DNA from: Thermincola sp.
Lineage (GTDB): Bacteria; Bacillota; Thermincolia; Thermincolales; UBA2595
Reading direction: 5' to 3'
Assembly (NCBI GenBank): GCA_022735835.1
Contig: DYZU01000133.1
Span: 1 to 38,005 of the forward strand
DNA length: 38,005 nucleotides
Below, one piece after another: positions 18,709-28,488 of the stretch. Numbering within the stretch: the first letter of the stretch is position 1; each line of letters begins with the position of its first letter. The position numbers and the translations under genes are program-made. The notes beneath the pieces were generated by a model, which did not search any database, was not told where the DNA came from, and saw only the letters and a program-made list of their open reading frames with translations.

Positions 18709-21700
18709 CTAACTGACCTTGCTTATGGCCTCACTTAATTTCATGGAAACCAGTTTGGAAACCCCGGAATCATCCATGGTTACACCGTAAAGAACGTCTG
18801 CCGCTTCCATAGTCCCTTTCCTGTGAGTAATTACAATGAACTGGGTAATCCCCGTAAATTCTCTTAAATAACTGGCAAATTTGTCAATGTTAGCTTCATC
18901 CAGGGACGCTTCAATTTCATCAAGTATACAGAAAGGACTCGGTTTTGTCTTCAGGATCGCGAACAAAAGCGAAATAGCGGTCAGCGCCCTCTCACCCCCG
19001 GAAAGCAGGGAGAGGTGTTGAGTTTTCTTCCCCGGCGGCTGGGCCAGAATATCTATACCGCTTTCCAGCAAGTTTTCGGCATCGGTAAGGATAAGTTCGG
19101 CCCTGCCTCCGCCAAACAGTTTACTGAAAACTTCCCCAAAGTTTTTGTTTATATCCGCAAAGGCTTCCCTGAATTTCCTGGTCATAATCTGGTCCATCTC
19201 TTCTATTACTTTGTAGAGCGATTCTTTTGCCTGCCGGAGGTCGGTATACTGCCCGGTAAGGAAATCATAACGCTCTTTCAAGCGGGCAAACTCGTCAATA
19301 GCCCCGACATTTACACTGCCCAGGGCGCTGATGGCCTCTTTCAGCTCTTTTATTCTGGCAGTCACTTCCTTCCTGTTTTTAATCTCAGTTTTCCTTAATA
19401 CCGCTTCCTCGTAGGAAATTTGGAATTCCTCCGAGAGTTTGAACACGGAGTTATCAATCTCGAACTCTAACCGGGCCTTCCTGACTTCAGACGCATGCAA
19501 CTGTTCTTTGGTAAGGGCTATTTCTTTCGACAGCGTTTTTATGCTGTTTTCTTTTTCCTCAATTCCCGCGGCCTGGGCCAGCCTTTCATTCCTCAGCCTG
19601 TTCAGATCGTCTTCCAGCATCCATCTCCGTTCGCTTAATTCTTTAACCTCCTGTTCATTCCGCGCAATACCGGCTTTTAATAACTCCTCCTGAGACGCTA
19701 AATCCTTGATCTGGTTTTCTTTTCTCCTGGTTTGGGATTCCAAATCCTTTATTGTTTCAGATATCCGGTTCATTATCTGCGTGTAATTGACTTCTTCCTG
19801 ATACAGGGCGGCCAGTTCCACCTTTATCTCAGTTACCGTTTGCGAAAGGCGCAGGCGTTCTTTTTCCCTCCGGGCCACCTGTACCTGCAGTTCCTCGATA
19901 TGTTTCCTGATTTCCCCGTCTTGTTTCAGCAGTTCTTCCAAGCGCAGTTTCTGATTATTAATGCGTTCTCTGGATTCTGCAGTCTCTTTGGTCAGGTTAT
20001 CAGCTTCCTCCTCAACCAGTTTTAGAGTAGTTTGAATTCGGTCTTTTTCCTGAGAAACAATATCTGCATCTTTCTGCAGGGAACTACGGGCAATGTACAG
20101 ATCCTGCAACCGAGACTGAATTTCAGTTATCTGGGCGGAAAATTTATCATAGTCTTCCCGGGTCCTGTCAATAGTGGATGCCAAAGCATTTACTTCTTTT
20201 TGCAGAACTTCTATCCCGGCTTTGTTATCTTCAATTTCCCGTAGACGGCCGAGCAGACTGGACCTGCCTTTTTGATAAACCCCGCCCGTCATGGAACCTC
20301 CCGGATTAACCACATCACCGTCCAGGGTAACTATCTTGCTGCTGTAGTTAAGTTCCCGGGCCAGTTCCGCGGCACATTTTAAGTTTTCCACAATAAAAAC
20401 ATTACCCAGGAGATACTCCATGACACGGGAGTATTTCTCTTCACACTCCACCACCCCGGATGCCACGCCGAAAAATTCCGGCATTCCCTGAAAATTGTGA
20501 TTGCTCCTGGGTCGGCCGGCAGGCTTTATGGAGTTTAAAGGAAGGAAAGTAGCCCGACCCGCTTTATTCTTCTTTAAAAAACCGATGGCTTTTCTGGCAT
20601 CTTCATCACTTTCCGTTATAATGAACTGAAGCGCGCTGCCCAGCGCCACTTCCACGGCGGTCTCGAATTGCTCGGGAACCCTTATTATCTCGGCCACAAC
20701 ACCGCATATATGGCCGCACTTTTTTCCTTTTTTGCTTTCCAAAAGGACTTCTTTTACTCCCCGGTAATATCCTTCATAATCACTCTGCAGGTCCTCCAGG
20801 GCTTTCAGCCGCGAAGACTTATCCTGTAAGGCTTGGCGGGCTTTAATGAGCTCTTCCTGCAGCTTTTTCAACCGCTCATCCAGAAGAGTTTTCTCTTTCC
20901 CAACGTTATTTTCCCTGCCAACCAGGTCTTCAATTTCCCTGTTAATGTCACCGAGCCGTTTTTGAATGTCCCTTTCTTTCCGCCAGGAACTTGCCAGCTC
21001 CTCCGCCAGGGCCGTTTTTTGTTCTTCCAGCTGCCTGATCCGCCTTTGCCGGGTCTGCCATTCAATTTCATCCGAATTAATTGAATTTTTGACGCTCGCT
21101 GTTTCATTGAGCAGGTCAATGATATCCGCCTTCCGTTCCTCAATTTTTTCCTGCTCATTAGAAACAAGCGCTTCAATTTCCAATAATTGTTCTTCCGCCT
21201 GAGACAGCCGGCGTTCCCCGGACTTGATTTTTTCTTTTAATTTCATGAAATATTGCTCATCTTCCTGATGCCGGGCCTTCTCGACCTTTTCCCGTTCAAG
21301 GAGCTCAGCAATTTCTCTGGCTAAATTATTCTTTTGGAGGTCAATGTCTTTCAGCCTTTCGCGGGCAACCGTTACTTCCGCTTCTTTTTTTTCCATAAGA
21401 CCGCAGGTATCGAACAGTTCTTTTTGTAAGCCGGCAAATTCTTCGTCCAATTTGCTTACGGCCAGTTTCTGGCTTTCAATATCCGATTCCAAACTCCTCA
21501 ACAGTGTCTCGGCCTGGATCAGCCCCATTTTGAGTCCGTCATCCCGGGCATTGCTTTCAGCCAGTTTTGCTTTTTGTTCTTCCACCTGGTTTACCAGTAA
21601 ATTTACCTCTAAATCTGCCAGTTCATTTTTGTAACCCAGGTATTCCCGTGCCTTTTCAGACTGTTCCTGTAAAGGCCCGATCTGGGTTTCCAGTTCTCTG

Positions 21701-22299
21701 ATGATGTCATTTATCCTAACCATGTTCTGTTCGGTATCATGCAGCTTTTTCACGGCCTGGGCCTTCCGGTTTTTATATTTTATAATGCCGGCCGCTTCTT
21801 CGATTACCTGTCTCCTGTCTTCGGATTTCGTGCTTAATATTTCATCAATTTTACCCTGGCCGATGATGGAGTATCCTTCTCTCCCTATCCCGGTATCCAT
21901 AAAGAGTTCCTGGATATCCCTCAGCCTGCAGGGAGATTTATTTATTAAATATTCACTTTCTCCAGAACGGTACACCCTGCGGGAAACAGTTATTTCAGAG
22001 TAATCCAGGGGAAAGATAGATGCGCTGTTATCCAGGGTGATGGAAACTTCCGCCATTCCCACAGGCTTTCTCTTATCGCTGCCGGAAAATATCACGTCTT
22101 CCATTTTAGCCCCGCGAAGGCTTTTTACGCTCTGTTCGCCCAAAACCCACCGGACTGCGTCCGCTATATTGCTCTTTCCGCTGCCATTTGGACCAACAAT
22201 GGCAGAAATGCCGGGATTGAACTCCAGCTCCATCTTGTCTGCCAGGGATTTAAATCCCTGTATTTCCAGCCTCTTCAGATACAATTTGTCCCTCTCCAT
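18709..22299 (-). CDS. smc: Chromosome segregation protein SMC
   Basis: LEIQGFKSLADKMELEFNPGISAIVGPNGSGKSNIADAVRWVLGEQS, long coiled coils, hinge, LSLLSGGERALTAISLLFAI, LDEIEASLDEANI. Confidence 0.98.
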   Translation of the reverse strand: MERDKLYLKRLEIQGFKSLADKMELEFNPGISAIVGPNGSGKSNIADAVRWVLGEQSVKSLRGAKMEDVIFSGSDKRKPVGMAEVSITLDNSASIFPLDYSEITVSRRVYRSGESEYLINKSPCRLRDIQELFMDTGIGREGYSIIGQGKIDEILSTKSEDRRQVIEEAAGIIKYKNRKAQAVKKLHDTEQNMVRINDIIRELETQIGPLQEQSEKAREYLGYKNELADLEVNLLVNQVEEQKAKLAESNARDDGLKMGLIQAETLLRSLESDIESQKLAVSKLDEEFAGLQKELFDTCGLMEKKEAEVTVARERLKDIDLQKNNLAREIAELLEREKVEKARHQEDEQYFMKLKEKIKSGERRLSQAEEQLLEIEALVSNEQEKIEERKADIIDLLNETASVKNSINSDEIEWQTRQRRIRQLEEQKTALAEELASSWRKERDIQKRLGDINREIEDLVGRENNVGKEKTLLDERLKKLQEELIKARQALQDKSSRLKALEDLQSDYEGYYRGVKEVLLESKKGKKCGHICGVVAEIIRVPEQFETAVEVALGSALQFIITESDEDARKAIGFLKKNKAGRATFLPLNSIKPAGRPRSNHNFQGMPEFFGVASGVVECEEKYSRVMEYLLGNVFIVENLKCAAELARELNYSSKIVTLDGDVVNPGGSMTGGVYQKGRSSLLGRLREIEDNKAGIEVLQKEVNALASTIDRTREDYDKFSAQITEIQSRLQDLYIARSSLQKDADIVSQEKDRIQTTLKLVEEEADNLTKETAESRERINNQKLRLEELLKQDGEIRKHIEELQVQVARREKERLRLSQTVTEIKVELAALYQEEVNYTQIMNRISETIKDLESQTRRKENQIKDLASQEELLKAGIARNEQEVKELSERRWMLEDDLNRLRNERLAQAAGIEEKENSIKTLSKEIALTKEQLHASEVRKARLEFEIDNSVFKLSEEFQISYEEAVLRKTEIKNRKEVTARIKELKEAISALGSVNVGAIDEFARLKERYDFLTGQYTDLRQAKESLYKVIEEMDQIMTRKFREAFADINKNFGEVFSKLFGGGRAELILTDAENLLESGIDILAQPPGKKTQHLSLLSGGERALTAISLLFAILKTKPSPFCILDEIEASLDEANIDKFASYLREFTGITQFIVITHRKGTMEAADVLYGVTMDDSGVSKLVSMKLSEAISKVS

Positions 22300-22435
22300 T
22301 CCAGACTTAGATGTTTATGAATTCTACGAAAGACATTACTTTCCTTCTCAGGCCGCTTTTATCCGGCCCGCCAATATTCATAGAAAATATTTTTTATCAG
22401 CGGGCAGGACTTTCGGACCAACTACAGAATGTAAT

Positions 22436-22459
22436 GTTCACAACCCAATAGTGGTGAAC
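22436..22459. repeat. 24-bp imperfect inverted repeat between smc and cobT
   Basis: GTTCACAAC-CCAATA-GTGGTGAAC, 8/9 paired. Confidence 0.55.
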
Positions 22460-22526
22460 TCTTTTATATTTTAATAAAATTCTCAAAATCAAAATCAATT
22501 AATTCCAAAACAAGGAGGAACAAGAA

Positions 22527-23570
22527 ATGAGTTTGCTGGAAAAAACCATTCAACAAATCGGTGACCTGGACAGAGACTCCATGACCAAGACTCAGGAAAG
22601 GCTGAATAACCTGATTAAACCGCCGGGCAGTCTCGGAGTTTTGGAAGAACTGACCTTGCAGCTTAGCGGTATTTATGCCGACCCTATGCCCAAAATAGGT
22701 AAAAAAGCAATCATAGTGATGGGCGGGGATCACGGTATTGTGGAAGAGGGAGTCAGCGCTTTTCCTCCGGTTGTGACAACATTGATGATGCCCCAGTTCC
22801 CCAAGGGGGTAGCCGGAGTCAGCGTTCTGGCCCGACACGCGGGCGCAACCGTCACTGCCGTGGATATTGGGGTAGCATCGCCGGTAGACCATCCCGGTGT
22901 GCTGAACAGAAAAATTAAACCCGGGACGGATAACATGGCCAAGGGGCCTGCTATGTCCAGGGACGAAGCCATTAAATCCCTGGAAGTTGGAATAGAAGTA
23001 GCCACGGAAGAAATAAAAAAAGGCGCCGTCGTTCTGGGCACCGGTGATATGGGGATTGGCAATACCACTCCCAGCAGCGCAATCCTGGCGGTGCTGGGCG
23101 GGTTCTCCCCCGCGGAAGTAACAGGCCGCGGCACTGGCATAAATGACGAGGTCTTGCAAAATAAAGCCAAAATAATTGCCAAAGTTATTGAAATCAACAG
23201 GCCCGATAAAAACGACCCGGTGGATGTCCTGGCCAAGGTCGGAGGCCTCGAAATCGGTGGCATAGCAGGTATAATCCTGGCCGCAGCCGCCCACAGGGTT
23301 CCTGCGGTGGTGGACGGCTTTATCTCCAGCGCGGGAGCGTTGATAGCAGCGCGACTGGCGCCCAAGTCAATAAATTTCATGGTCCCTTCGCACTGTTCGG
23401 CTGAACAGGCTCACCGGGCCATGCTGGAAACTATCGGCTTAAGACCAATGCTGGATATGAAAATGAGGCTCGGGGAAGGTACAGGCGCCGCCCTGGCCAT
23501 AACAATTATTGATGCATCTCTGAAAATACTGCATGAGATGGCCACGTTCCAGGACCTGGGATTGGCATAA
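22527..23570 (+). CDS. cobT: Nicotinate-nucleotide--dimethylbenzimidazole phosphoribosyltransferase
   Basis: LNNLIKPPGSLGVLEELTLQLSGIY...VMGGDHGIVEEGVSAFPPVVT...GTGDMGIGNTTPSSAI...SHCSAEQAHRAMLE...RLGEGTGAALAI. Confidence 0.96.
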   Translation: MSLLEKTIQQIGDLDRDSMTKTQERLNNLIKPPGSLGVLEELTLQLSGIYADPMPKIGKKAIIVMGGDHGIVEEGVSAFPPVVTTLMMPQFPKGVAGVSVLARHAGATVTAVDIGVASPVDHPGVLNRKIKPGTDNMAKGPAMSRDEAIKSLEVGIEVATEEIKKGAVVLGTGDMGIGNTTPSSAILAVLGGFSPAEVTGRGTGINDEVLQNKAKIIAKVIEINRPDKNDPVDVLAKVGGLEIGGIAGIILAAAAHRVPAVVDGFISSAGALIAARLAPKSINFMVPSHCSAEQAHRAMLETIGLRPMLDMKMRLGEGTGAALAITIIDASLKILHEMATFQDLGLA

Positions 23571-23632
23571 AATCTACATAAATTTCGTTTTATTGGGAAA
23601 AGTAAAGTGTAAAAGGTAAAAGGAGCAAAAAT

Positions 23633-24082
23633 ATGACCGAGTTATTGAAAGCTGTCAAATCCTTTGGCCTGACACAGTTTTACTTTTCCCTTTCTGTTGC
23701 TGATAAGGCTGATTTAGACAAATATGCAAAACATCTCTCCTGTTATCCGCGGAGAATTTTAAGCTGCTCCCCGGCCTGTGAAGGCTGCTTCATGGTTACC
23801 AACGGGGCTCAGTTTCTCTGGGCAGCGGCGGCCAATGCCATTCCCGACAAAAAGCTGGATTTCGCCGAGCGGCTGCTGACTCACGCCCTGACCATAGCAG
23901 TTGATACGGAAGACAGGGCCTGGATACATGCCAATCTAGCCCAGGTCTATTACGAAATGCATAAAAACAGACCCGAAGCGGGCAAAAAAAGCATTCACCA
24001 CTGCCGTGAACTGCTCAAGCTCGGTTATATGAAATCATGGGCCCAAAACATGATAGATGAGCTGATGGTGTTTCAGGTCTAA
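23633..24082 (+). CDS. Uncharacterised 149-aa protein with Cys cluster
   Basis: ORF with AAAAGGAG SD; CYPRRILSCSPACEGC motif and TPR-like helical C-terminal region. Confidence 0.75.
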   Translation: MTELLKAVKSFGLTQFYFSLSVADKADLDKYAKHLSCYPRRILSCSPACEGCFMVTNGAQFLWAAAANAIPDKKLDFAERLLTHALTIAVDTEDRAWIHANLAQVYYEMHKNRPEAGKKSIHHCRELLKLGYMKSWAQNMIDELMVFQV

Positions 24083-25155
24083 CCGGGCAGTTCCTTCCTG
24101 CTGACGGAGTAATCAACACCTTTTCCGTCTACTGCCGTTAGTTTGACTATGCCCCTGGGCAAATAAGAGTCGGTTACAGTAGCATATCCAACTATGCCGT
24201 ACTTTTGTTTAAAGTACTCCACATTGCTTCCTTTATGCCCTCTCACAAAAGAAACGTCCTGAGCAGGAACGGTAAGCTCAATTTCGCATGCTTTTTCAAC
24301 CGCGGCCTTTTTCAGCAGGAATTCCACCTGGTCCCTGGCCACTGCCGACTCCACCAGTTCCCGGAATGCGGGATGATATGGTCCCGCTAAAACATCTCCC
24401 TCCAGGTTAATCTGCTCACTTGGCTGGAGACCGATTCTGATTACATTTATACCTGCCTTTTCAAACATCAGAAGCAGTTTCTTACATATTGTTACCGCCT
24501 GGTCTGTAGTCAGCGGAATGTATTCTCCAGTTTCAAACAAATCCGCCAGTCGAGTTCCTTCCAGTACCAGGCAAGGGTAAATCCTGACCAGGTCGGGCTT
24601 AAGACCGATAAGTTCAGAAGCGGTAAAAACATCCTTTTTTTCGGTATCTCCGGGAAGTCCAACCATCATTTGAAATCCCAGGTCCATGCCCCAGGCCCTC
24701 ACGAATGCTGCCGCCCTCAGTACATCCCTGCTGGTATGGCCCCGGCCGGCTTTAAACAAAACTTCGTCATCCATGGACTGGACACCGATCTCCACGGTAT
24801 TTACCCCGTAACTGGACAATAGGGCCATGATTTCTTCCGAAACCGAGTCCGGCCTGGTGGAAACCCTGATACCGTCAATTTCACCTTTCACCAATGATCG
24901 ATAGGCAGGAGTCAAAAGTTCTCTCTGCAACCCCGGGTCAACAGCTGTAAAGCTGCCGCCGTAAAAAGCCACTTCTCGCTTGATTCCCGGCCCGCAAGGC
25001 ATGGTTTTGAGGTAAACCGCTATGAGCGCCGCTACTTTTTCCCGGCCGGGAATGTTTCTTAAGCCCGTTATCTTTTTCTGGTTGCAAAACACGCACTGGT
25101 GCGGGCAGCCCAGGTCGGGAACGAACACCGGGATTATATAGTGAGATTTATTCAT
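24079..25155 (-). CDS. Radical SAM protein (Elp3/YhcC-like family)
   Basis: HYIIPVFVPDLGCPHQCVFCNQKKITG (CX3CX2C), FYGGSFTAV, VEIGVQSMDDEVL, MVGLPGDTEKK. Confidence 0.9.
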   Translation of the reverse strand: MNKSHYIIPVFVPDLGCPHQCVFCNQKKITGLRNIPGREKVAALIAVYLKTMPCGPGIKREVAFYGGSFTAVDPGLQRELLTPAYRSLVKGEIDGIRVSTRPDSVSEEIMALLSSYGVNTVEIGVQSMDDEVLFKAGRGHTSRDVLRAAAFVRAWGMDLGFQMMVGLPGDTEKKDVFTASELIGLKPDLVRIYPCLVLEGTRLADLFETGEYIPLTTDQAVTICKKLLLMFEKAGINVIRIGLQPSEQINLEGDVLAGPYHPAFRELVESAVARDQVEFLLKKAAVEKACEIELTVPAQDVSFVRGHKGSNVEYFKQKYGIVGYATVTDSYLPRGIVKLTAVDGKGVDYSVSRKELPG

Positions 25156-25889
25156 TTTTCTTCACCGTCAGTAATTTTGAGCAGACCGGCTTTTATTTTC
25201 TCCAGGGCATCCCTGGCTGCGGCCTGTTCCGCCTCTTTTTTGGTCCGGCCGCTCCCGGAACCCCATACTTCTCCCTGGTAATCAACTCCGGCCACAAATG
25301 TCTTACAGTGGTCCGGACCGTATTCGTCAATAATTTTATATGACAGGAGGTTTTCGCAGTTTTGCTGCACAAGCTCCTGTAAATGGGTTTTGTAGTCGGT
25401 AATTATTCCTCCGTCTTCAGCCATCTTTTCAATAACGGTCCCCAGCTTAGCTCTGACAAATTCGAAGGCTTTTTCCATGCCCTGATCCAGGTAGATGGCG
25501 CCGATTATCGATTCCATTGCATCGGCTAAAATGGACGGGCGCTCTCTGCCGCCGCTTCGTTCCTCTCCTTTTCCTATCAGCAAATACTTCCCCAGCTCCA
25601 AGCCTCTGGCAACATAAGCCAGAGACGGTTCACAGACCACACCTGCTCTAATCTTGGTTAGGGTCCCTTCAGGAAAATCCGGATATTTCCGGAATAAAAA
25701 ATCGCTCACTGCCAGTTCCAGAACGGCATCTCCCAGAAACTCAAGGCGCTGGTTATGCTCGAGGCCCAAATGTCTGTTTTCGTGAGCATAAGAAGTATGG
25801 GTAAGAGCCTGAATCAGGTATTTGGGATCCTTACATTCAACTCCCAGGCTTGTTTTTATTTTTTTTAACGACTCATCGTTCAGCAGCAT
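25152..25889 (-). CDS. rnc: Ribonuclease III
   Basis: LTHTSYAHENR...NQRLEFLGDAVLELAVSDFLF...ADAMESIIGAIYLDQG...C-terminal dsRBD. ORF extends to 25928 (TTG). Confidence 0.96.
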   Translation of the reverse strand: MLLNDESLKKIKTSLGVECKDPKYLIQALTHTSYAHENRHLGLEHNQRLEFLGDAVLELAVSDFLFRKYPDFPEGTLTKIRAGVVCEPSLAYVARGLELGKYLLIGKGEERSGGRERPSILADAMESIIGAIYLDQGMEKAFEFVRAKLGTVIEKMAEDGGIITDYKTHLQELVQQNCENLLSYKIIDEYGPDHCKTFVAGVDYQGEVWGSGSGRTKKEAEQAAARDALEKIKAGLLKITDGEEK

Positions 25890-25920
25890 AAGATCACCCG
25901 GTTCAAAGAAAATGCTCCGT

Positions 25921-27159
25921 CTAGGCAAATTTCTTTACAACAATGGTGGCGTTGTGTCCCCCGAAGCCAAAGGAATTGGACATGGCCACCCTGACATCCC
26001 TGCGGACAGGTTTGTTTGGCACGTAGTTGAGGTCACAATCTGGGTCGGGGTTCTCATAGTTTATGGTGGGGGGAATCACACCTTTTTCCACGGCCAGGGC
26101 ACAGATAATGGTTTCAATGCCCCCCGCAGCCCCCAAAAGGTGACCGGTCATGGACTTGGTCGAACTTACCGCAACACTGGGGGCACTTTCTCCGAACAAC
26201 CTCTTAATGGCAAGTGTTTCGCTGATATCCCCTATCGGAGTCGATGTCCCGTGGGCGTTGATATAATCCACGTCCCGCGGGGTTAAACCGGCGTCCTGGA
26301 TAGCTTTTTCCATGGCTTTGGCCGCCCATGTGCCTTCCGGGTCCGTGGCCGTAATGTGATAAGCGTCACAAGTCACCCCATAGCCTGCCATTTCGGCATA
26401 AATATAGGCGTCTCTTGCCATGGCGTGTTCAAGGGACTCCAGGATTAGAATGCCTGCCCCTTCTCCCATCACAAAGCCATCACGGTCCCTGTCGAAGGGG
26501 CGGCAGGCTTTTTCCGGCGAGTCGTTTTTGGTAGACATCGCTTTCATGGCACAGAATCCCGCCATGGACAACGGAATTATCGGGGCTTCGGTACCTCCGG
26601 TTACCGCCACTTCAGCTTCACCGGTTTGGATAAGCCTGAATGCTTCCCCAATCGAATTCGAACTTGACGCACAAGCGGTGACGGTGGTCAAATTGGGTCC
26701 TTTAAAGCCGTAATTAATAGCAATTTGAGCTCCGGCTATGTTGGCTATCATCATCGGAACAAAAAAAGGACTGATCCTGTTGGGGCCCTTGGCAATCAGG
26801 GTTCTGGCCTGTTCTTCAACGGTCTCTATTCCACCCACACCGGATCCGATGATAACTCCGACTTTTTCCCGGTCTACCTTCTCAGGGTCTAGAGCTGCAT
26901 CTTCCAGGGCCAGTCTGGTTGCCGCACAGGCAAAATGTGTACACCTGTCCATTCTGCGGGCATCTTTTTTGTCAATGTAGTTTAAAGGGTCAAAATCTCT
27001 CACTTCACCGGCTATACGGGTTGGAAGTTCGCTGGCATCGAACCTGGATATCGACACTATACCGCTCTTGCCGTTTATTAAGGAATCCCAAAAAACCTCT
27101 TTCCCTGTACCGACCGGTGTTACCATGCCCATTCCAGTTATTACGACTCTTCTCCTCAA
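25921..27159 (-). CDS. fabF: 3-oxoacyl-ACP synthase II
   Basis: RRVVITGMGMVTPVGTGKEVFWDSL...TVTACASSSNSIGEAF...NAHGTSTPIGD...KSMTGHLLGAAGGIE...SNSFGFGGHNATIV. Confidence 0.97.
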   Translation of the reverse strand: MRRRVVITGMGMVTPVGTGKEVFWDSLINGKSGIVSISRFDASELPTRIAGEVRDFDPLNYIDKKDARRMDRCTHFACAATRLALEDAALDPEKVDREKVGVIIGSGVGGIETVEEQARTLIAKGPNRISPFFVPMMIANIAGAQIAINYGFKGPNLTTVTACASSSNSIGEAFRLIQTGEAEVAVTGGTEAPIIPLSMAGFCAMKAMSTKNDSPEKACRPFDRDRDGFVMGEGAGILILESLEHAMARDAYIYAEMAGYGVTCDAYHITATDPEGTWAAKAMEKAIQDAGLTPRDVDYINAHGTSTPIGDISETLAIKRLFGESAPSVAVSSTKSMTGHLLGAAGGIETIICALAVEKGVIPPTINYENPDPDCDLNYVPNKPVRRDVRVAMSNSFGFGGHNATIVVKKFA

Positions 27160-27173
27160 AATTACACCCCACT

Positions 27174-28154
27174 TTAAGCCTTTTCCATCTCGCGAACAAG
27201 ATTATTAATAATATCTTTCACCGGAAGGATATCCTTTATCTCTCCTACCCTTTCCCCCGAAAAAACCAGGCCGTTTACTGTATCGCCCTGCTGTGACCTG
27301 ATCAGGGCACGTAAAATGCAGAACCTTCTTGAACACTTTTTTAAACAATTGTCACACTGGTTAGGTTTCAGGTTTTCACCACTGAACAATCTCTTGACAA
27401 AAGTATTCAAAATGCTTCTGCCCGGAAGGCCGACAGGGCTCTCTATAATTACGACATCCTCGGGTTTTGCTTCAAGATACATTTTCTTAAACTCTTCCGA
27501 GGCATTGCTTTCCTTGCTGGCCACAAATCGCGTGCCCATCTGTACTCCGTCTGCTCCCAGGGCGAATGCTTCATTGATATCGGCGCCGTTGATTATGCCG
27601 CCGGCTGCGATTACCGGAATCTTAACGGCCTGCTTGACCCGGGGAACTATGTCCTTAACTGATTCACAGGTACCCAGGTGTCCCCCGGCTTCTTTCCCTT
27701 CCACAACAACGGCCGCGGCCCCCAGTTTCTCGGAAAGTTGGGCCAGCTTAGCAGTTGAGACAATAGGGACAATCGGTACTCCCGCTATCCGGCCCCATGA
27801 AAAAATATCCCTGGAAAAACCTGCCCCCGTAACTATCAGGTCAATGCCCTCTTCTATTGCAGCTTTGATCAGGTTAGCAAACTGGGTAGCTGCAAACATT
27901 ATATTTATCCCTATAATGCCCTTTGTCAAATCACGGGCCCTGGCTATTTCGCTTTTTAATTCGTCAATACTCATCCCGGTAGCGGCGATTAAGCCGATTC
28001 CCCCCTCTTCTGCCACGGCCGCAGCAAGGGGAGCAGTGGAAATTCTGACTGCCATACCCCCCTGGACAATAGGCAACTTAGGGACCAGATTACCAATTTT
28101 TAACTCCGGAAATTTCACTTGTTTTCCTCCAATCTTCAAAAACAAAGAGGGCAA
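27174..28154 (-). CDS. FabK/nitronate monooxygenase family FMN oxidoreductase with C-terminal Cys cluster
   Basis: PIVQGGMAVRISTAPLAAAVAEEGGIGLI...VIAAGGIINGADINEAFALGADGVQMGTRF; CDNCLKKCSRRFC near C terminus. Confidence 0.88.
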   Translation of the reverse strand: MPSLFLKIGGKQVKFPELKIGNLVPKLPIVQGGMAVRISTAPLAAAVAEEGGIGLIAATGMSIDELKSEIARARDLTKGIIGINIMFAATQFANLIKAAIEEGIDLIVTGAGFSRDIFSWGRIAGVPIVPIVSTAKLAQLSEKLGAAAVVVEGKEAGGHLGTCESVKDIVPRVKQAVKIPVIAAGGIINGADINEAFALGADGVQMGTRFVASKESNASEEFKKMYLEAKPEDVVIIESPVGLPGRSILNTFVKRLFSGENLKPNQCDNCLKKCSRRFCILRALIRSQQGDTVNGLVFSGERVGEIKDILPVKDIINNLVREMEKA

Positions 28155-28161
28155 ATTCAGA

Positions 28162-28191
28162 AAAAGTCCCGCAGGCGCCCACGGGACTTTT
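28162..28191 (-). terminator. Terminator-like hairpin downstream of acpP inside the fab operon
   Basis: AAAAGTCCCG-10 nt-CGGGACTTTT perfect 10-bp stem with U5 tail on the minus strand. Confidence 0.65.
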
Positions 28192-28205
28192 CAGTTAAAC
28201 CAGGT

Positions 28206-28445
28206 TTATTGATTTTCCTTTTCTTCAATGTATTTTACGGCATCACCAACTGTCCTGATTTTTTCAGCGTCCTCGTCAGGAATTTCCATATCGAACTCCT
28301 CCTCCAGGGCCATGACCAGTTCGACTATGTCTAAAGAGTCAGCGCCCAAGTCATCAACAAACGTGGATTCCAGAGTCACCTCTTCGTCCTCCACACTTAA
28401 CTGTTCTACTATGATTGCCTTAACTTTTTCGAATACAGATGACAT
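28206..28445 (-). CDS. acpP: Acyl carrier protein
   Basis: [73 protein letters not shown] before ATG 28445. Confidence 0.97.
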   Translation of the reverse strand: MSSVFEKVKAIIVEQLSVEDEEVTLESTFVDDLGADSLDIVELVMALEEEFDMEIPDEDAEKIRTVGDAVKYIEEKENQ

Positions 28446-28488
28446 TCTGCCACCTCCTTCCACGAATATATTCAATTATTAATTTTAA

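Noticed and set aside
22300-22526. Cobalamin riboswitch upstream of cobT
   Set aside because: No recognisable B12-box core; region is AT-rich with only a short dyad.
22464-23294. 276-aa minus-strand ORF opposite cobT
   Set aside because: Antisense of a clear cobT; composition atypical.
27316-28212. 298-aa plus-strand ORF opposite the FabK paralogue
   Set aside because: Antisense shadow, Ser/Thr/Pro/Ile-rich, no recognisable motif.
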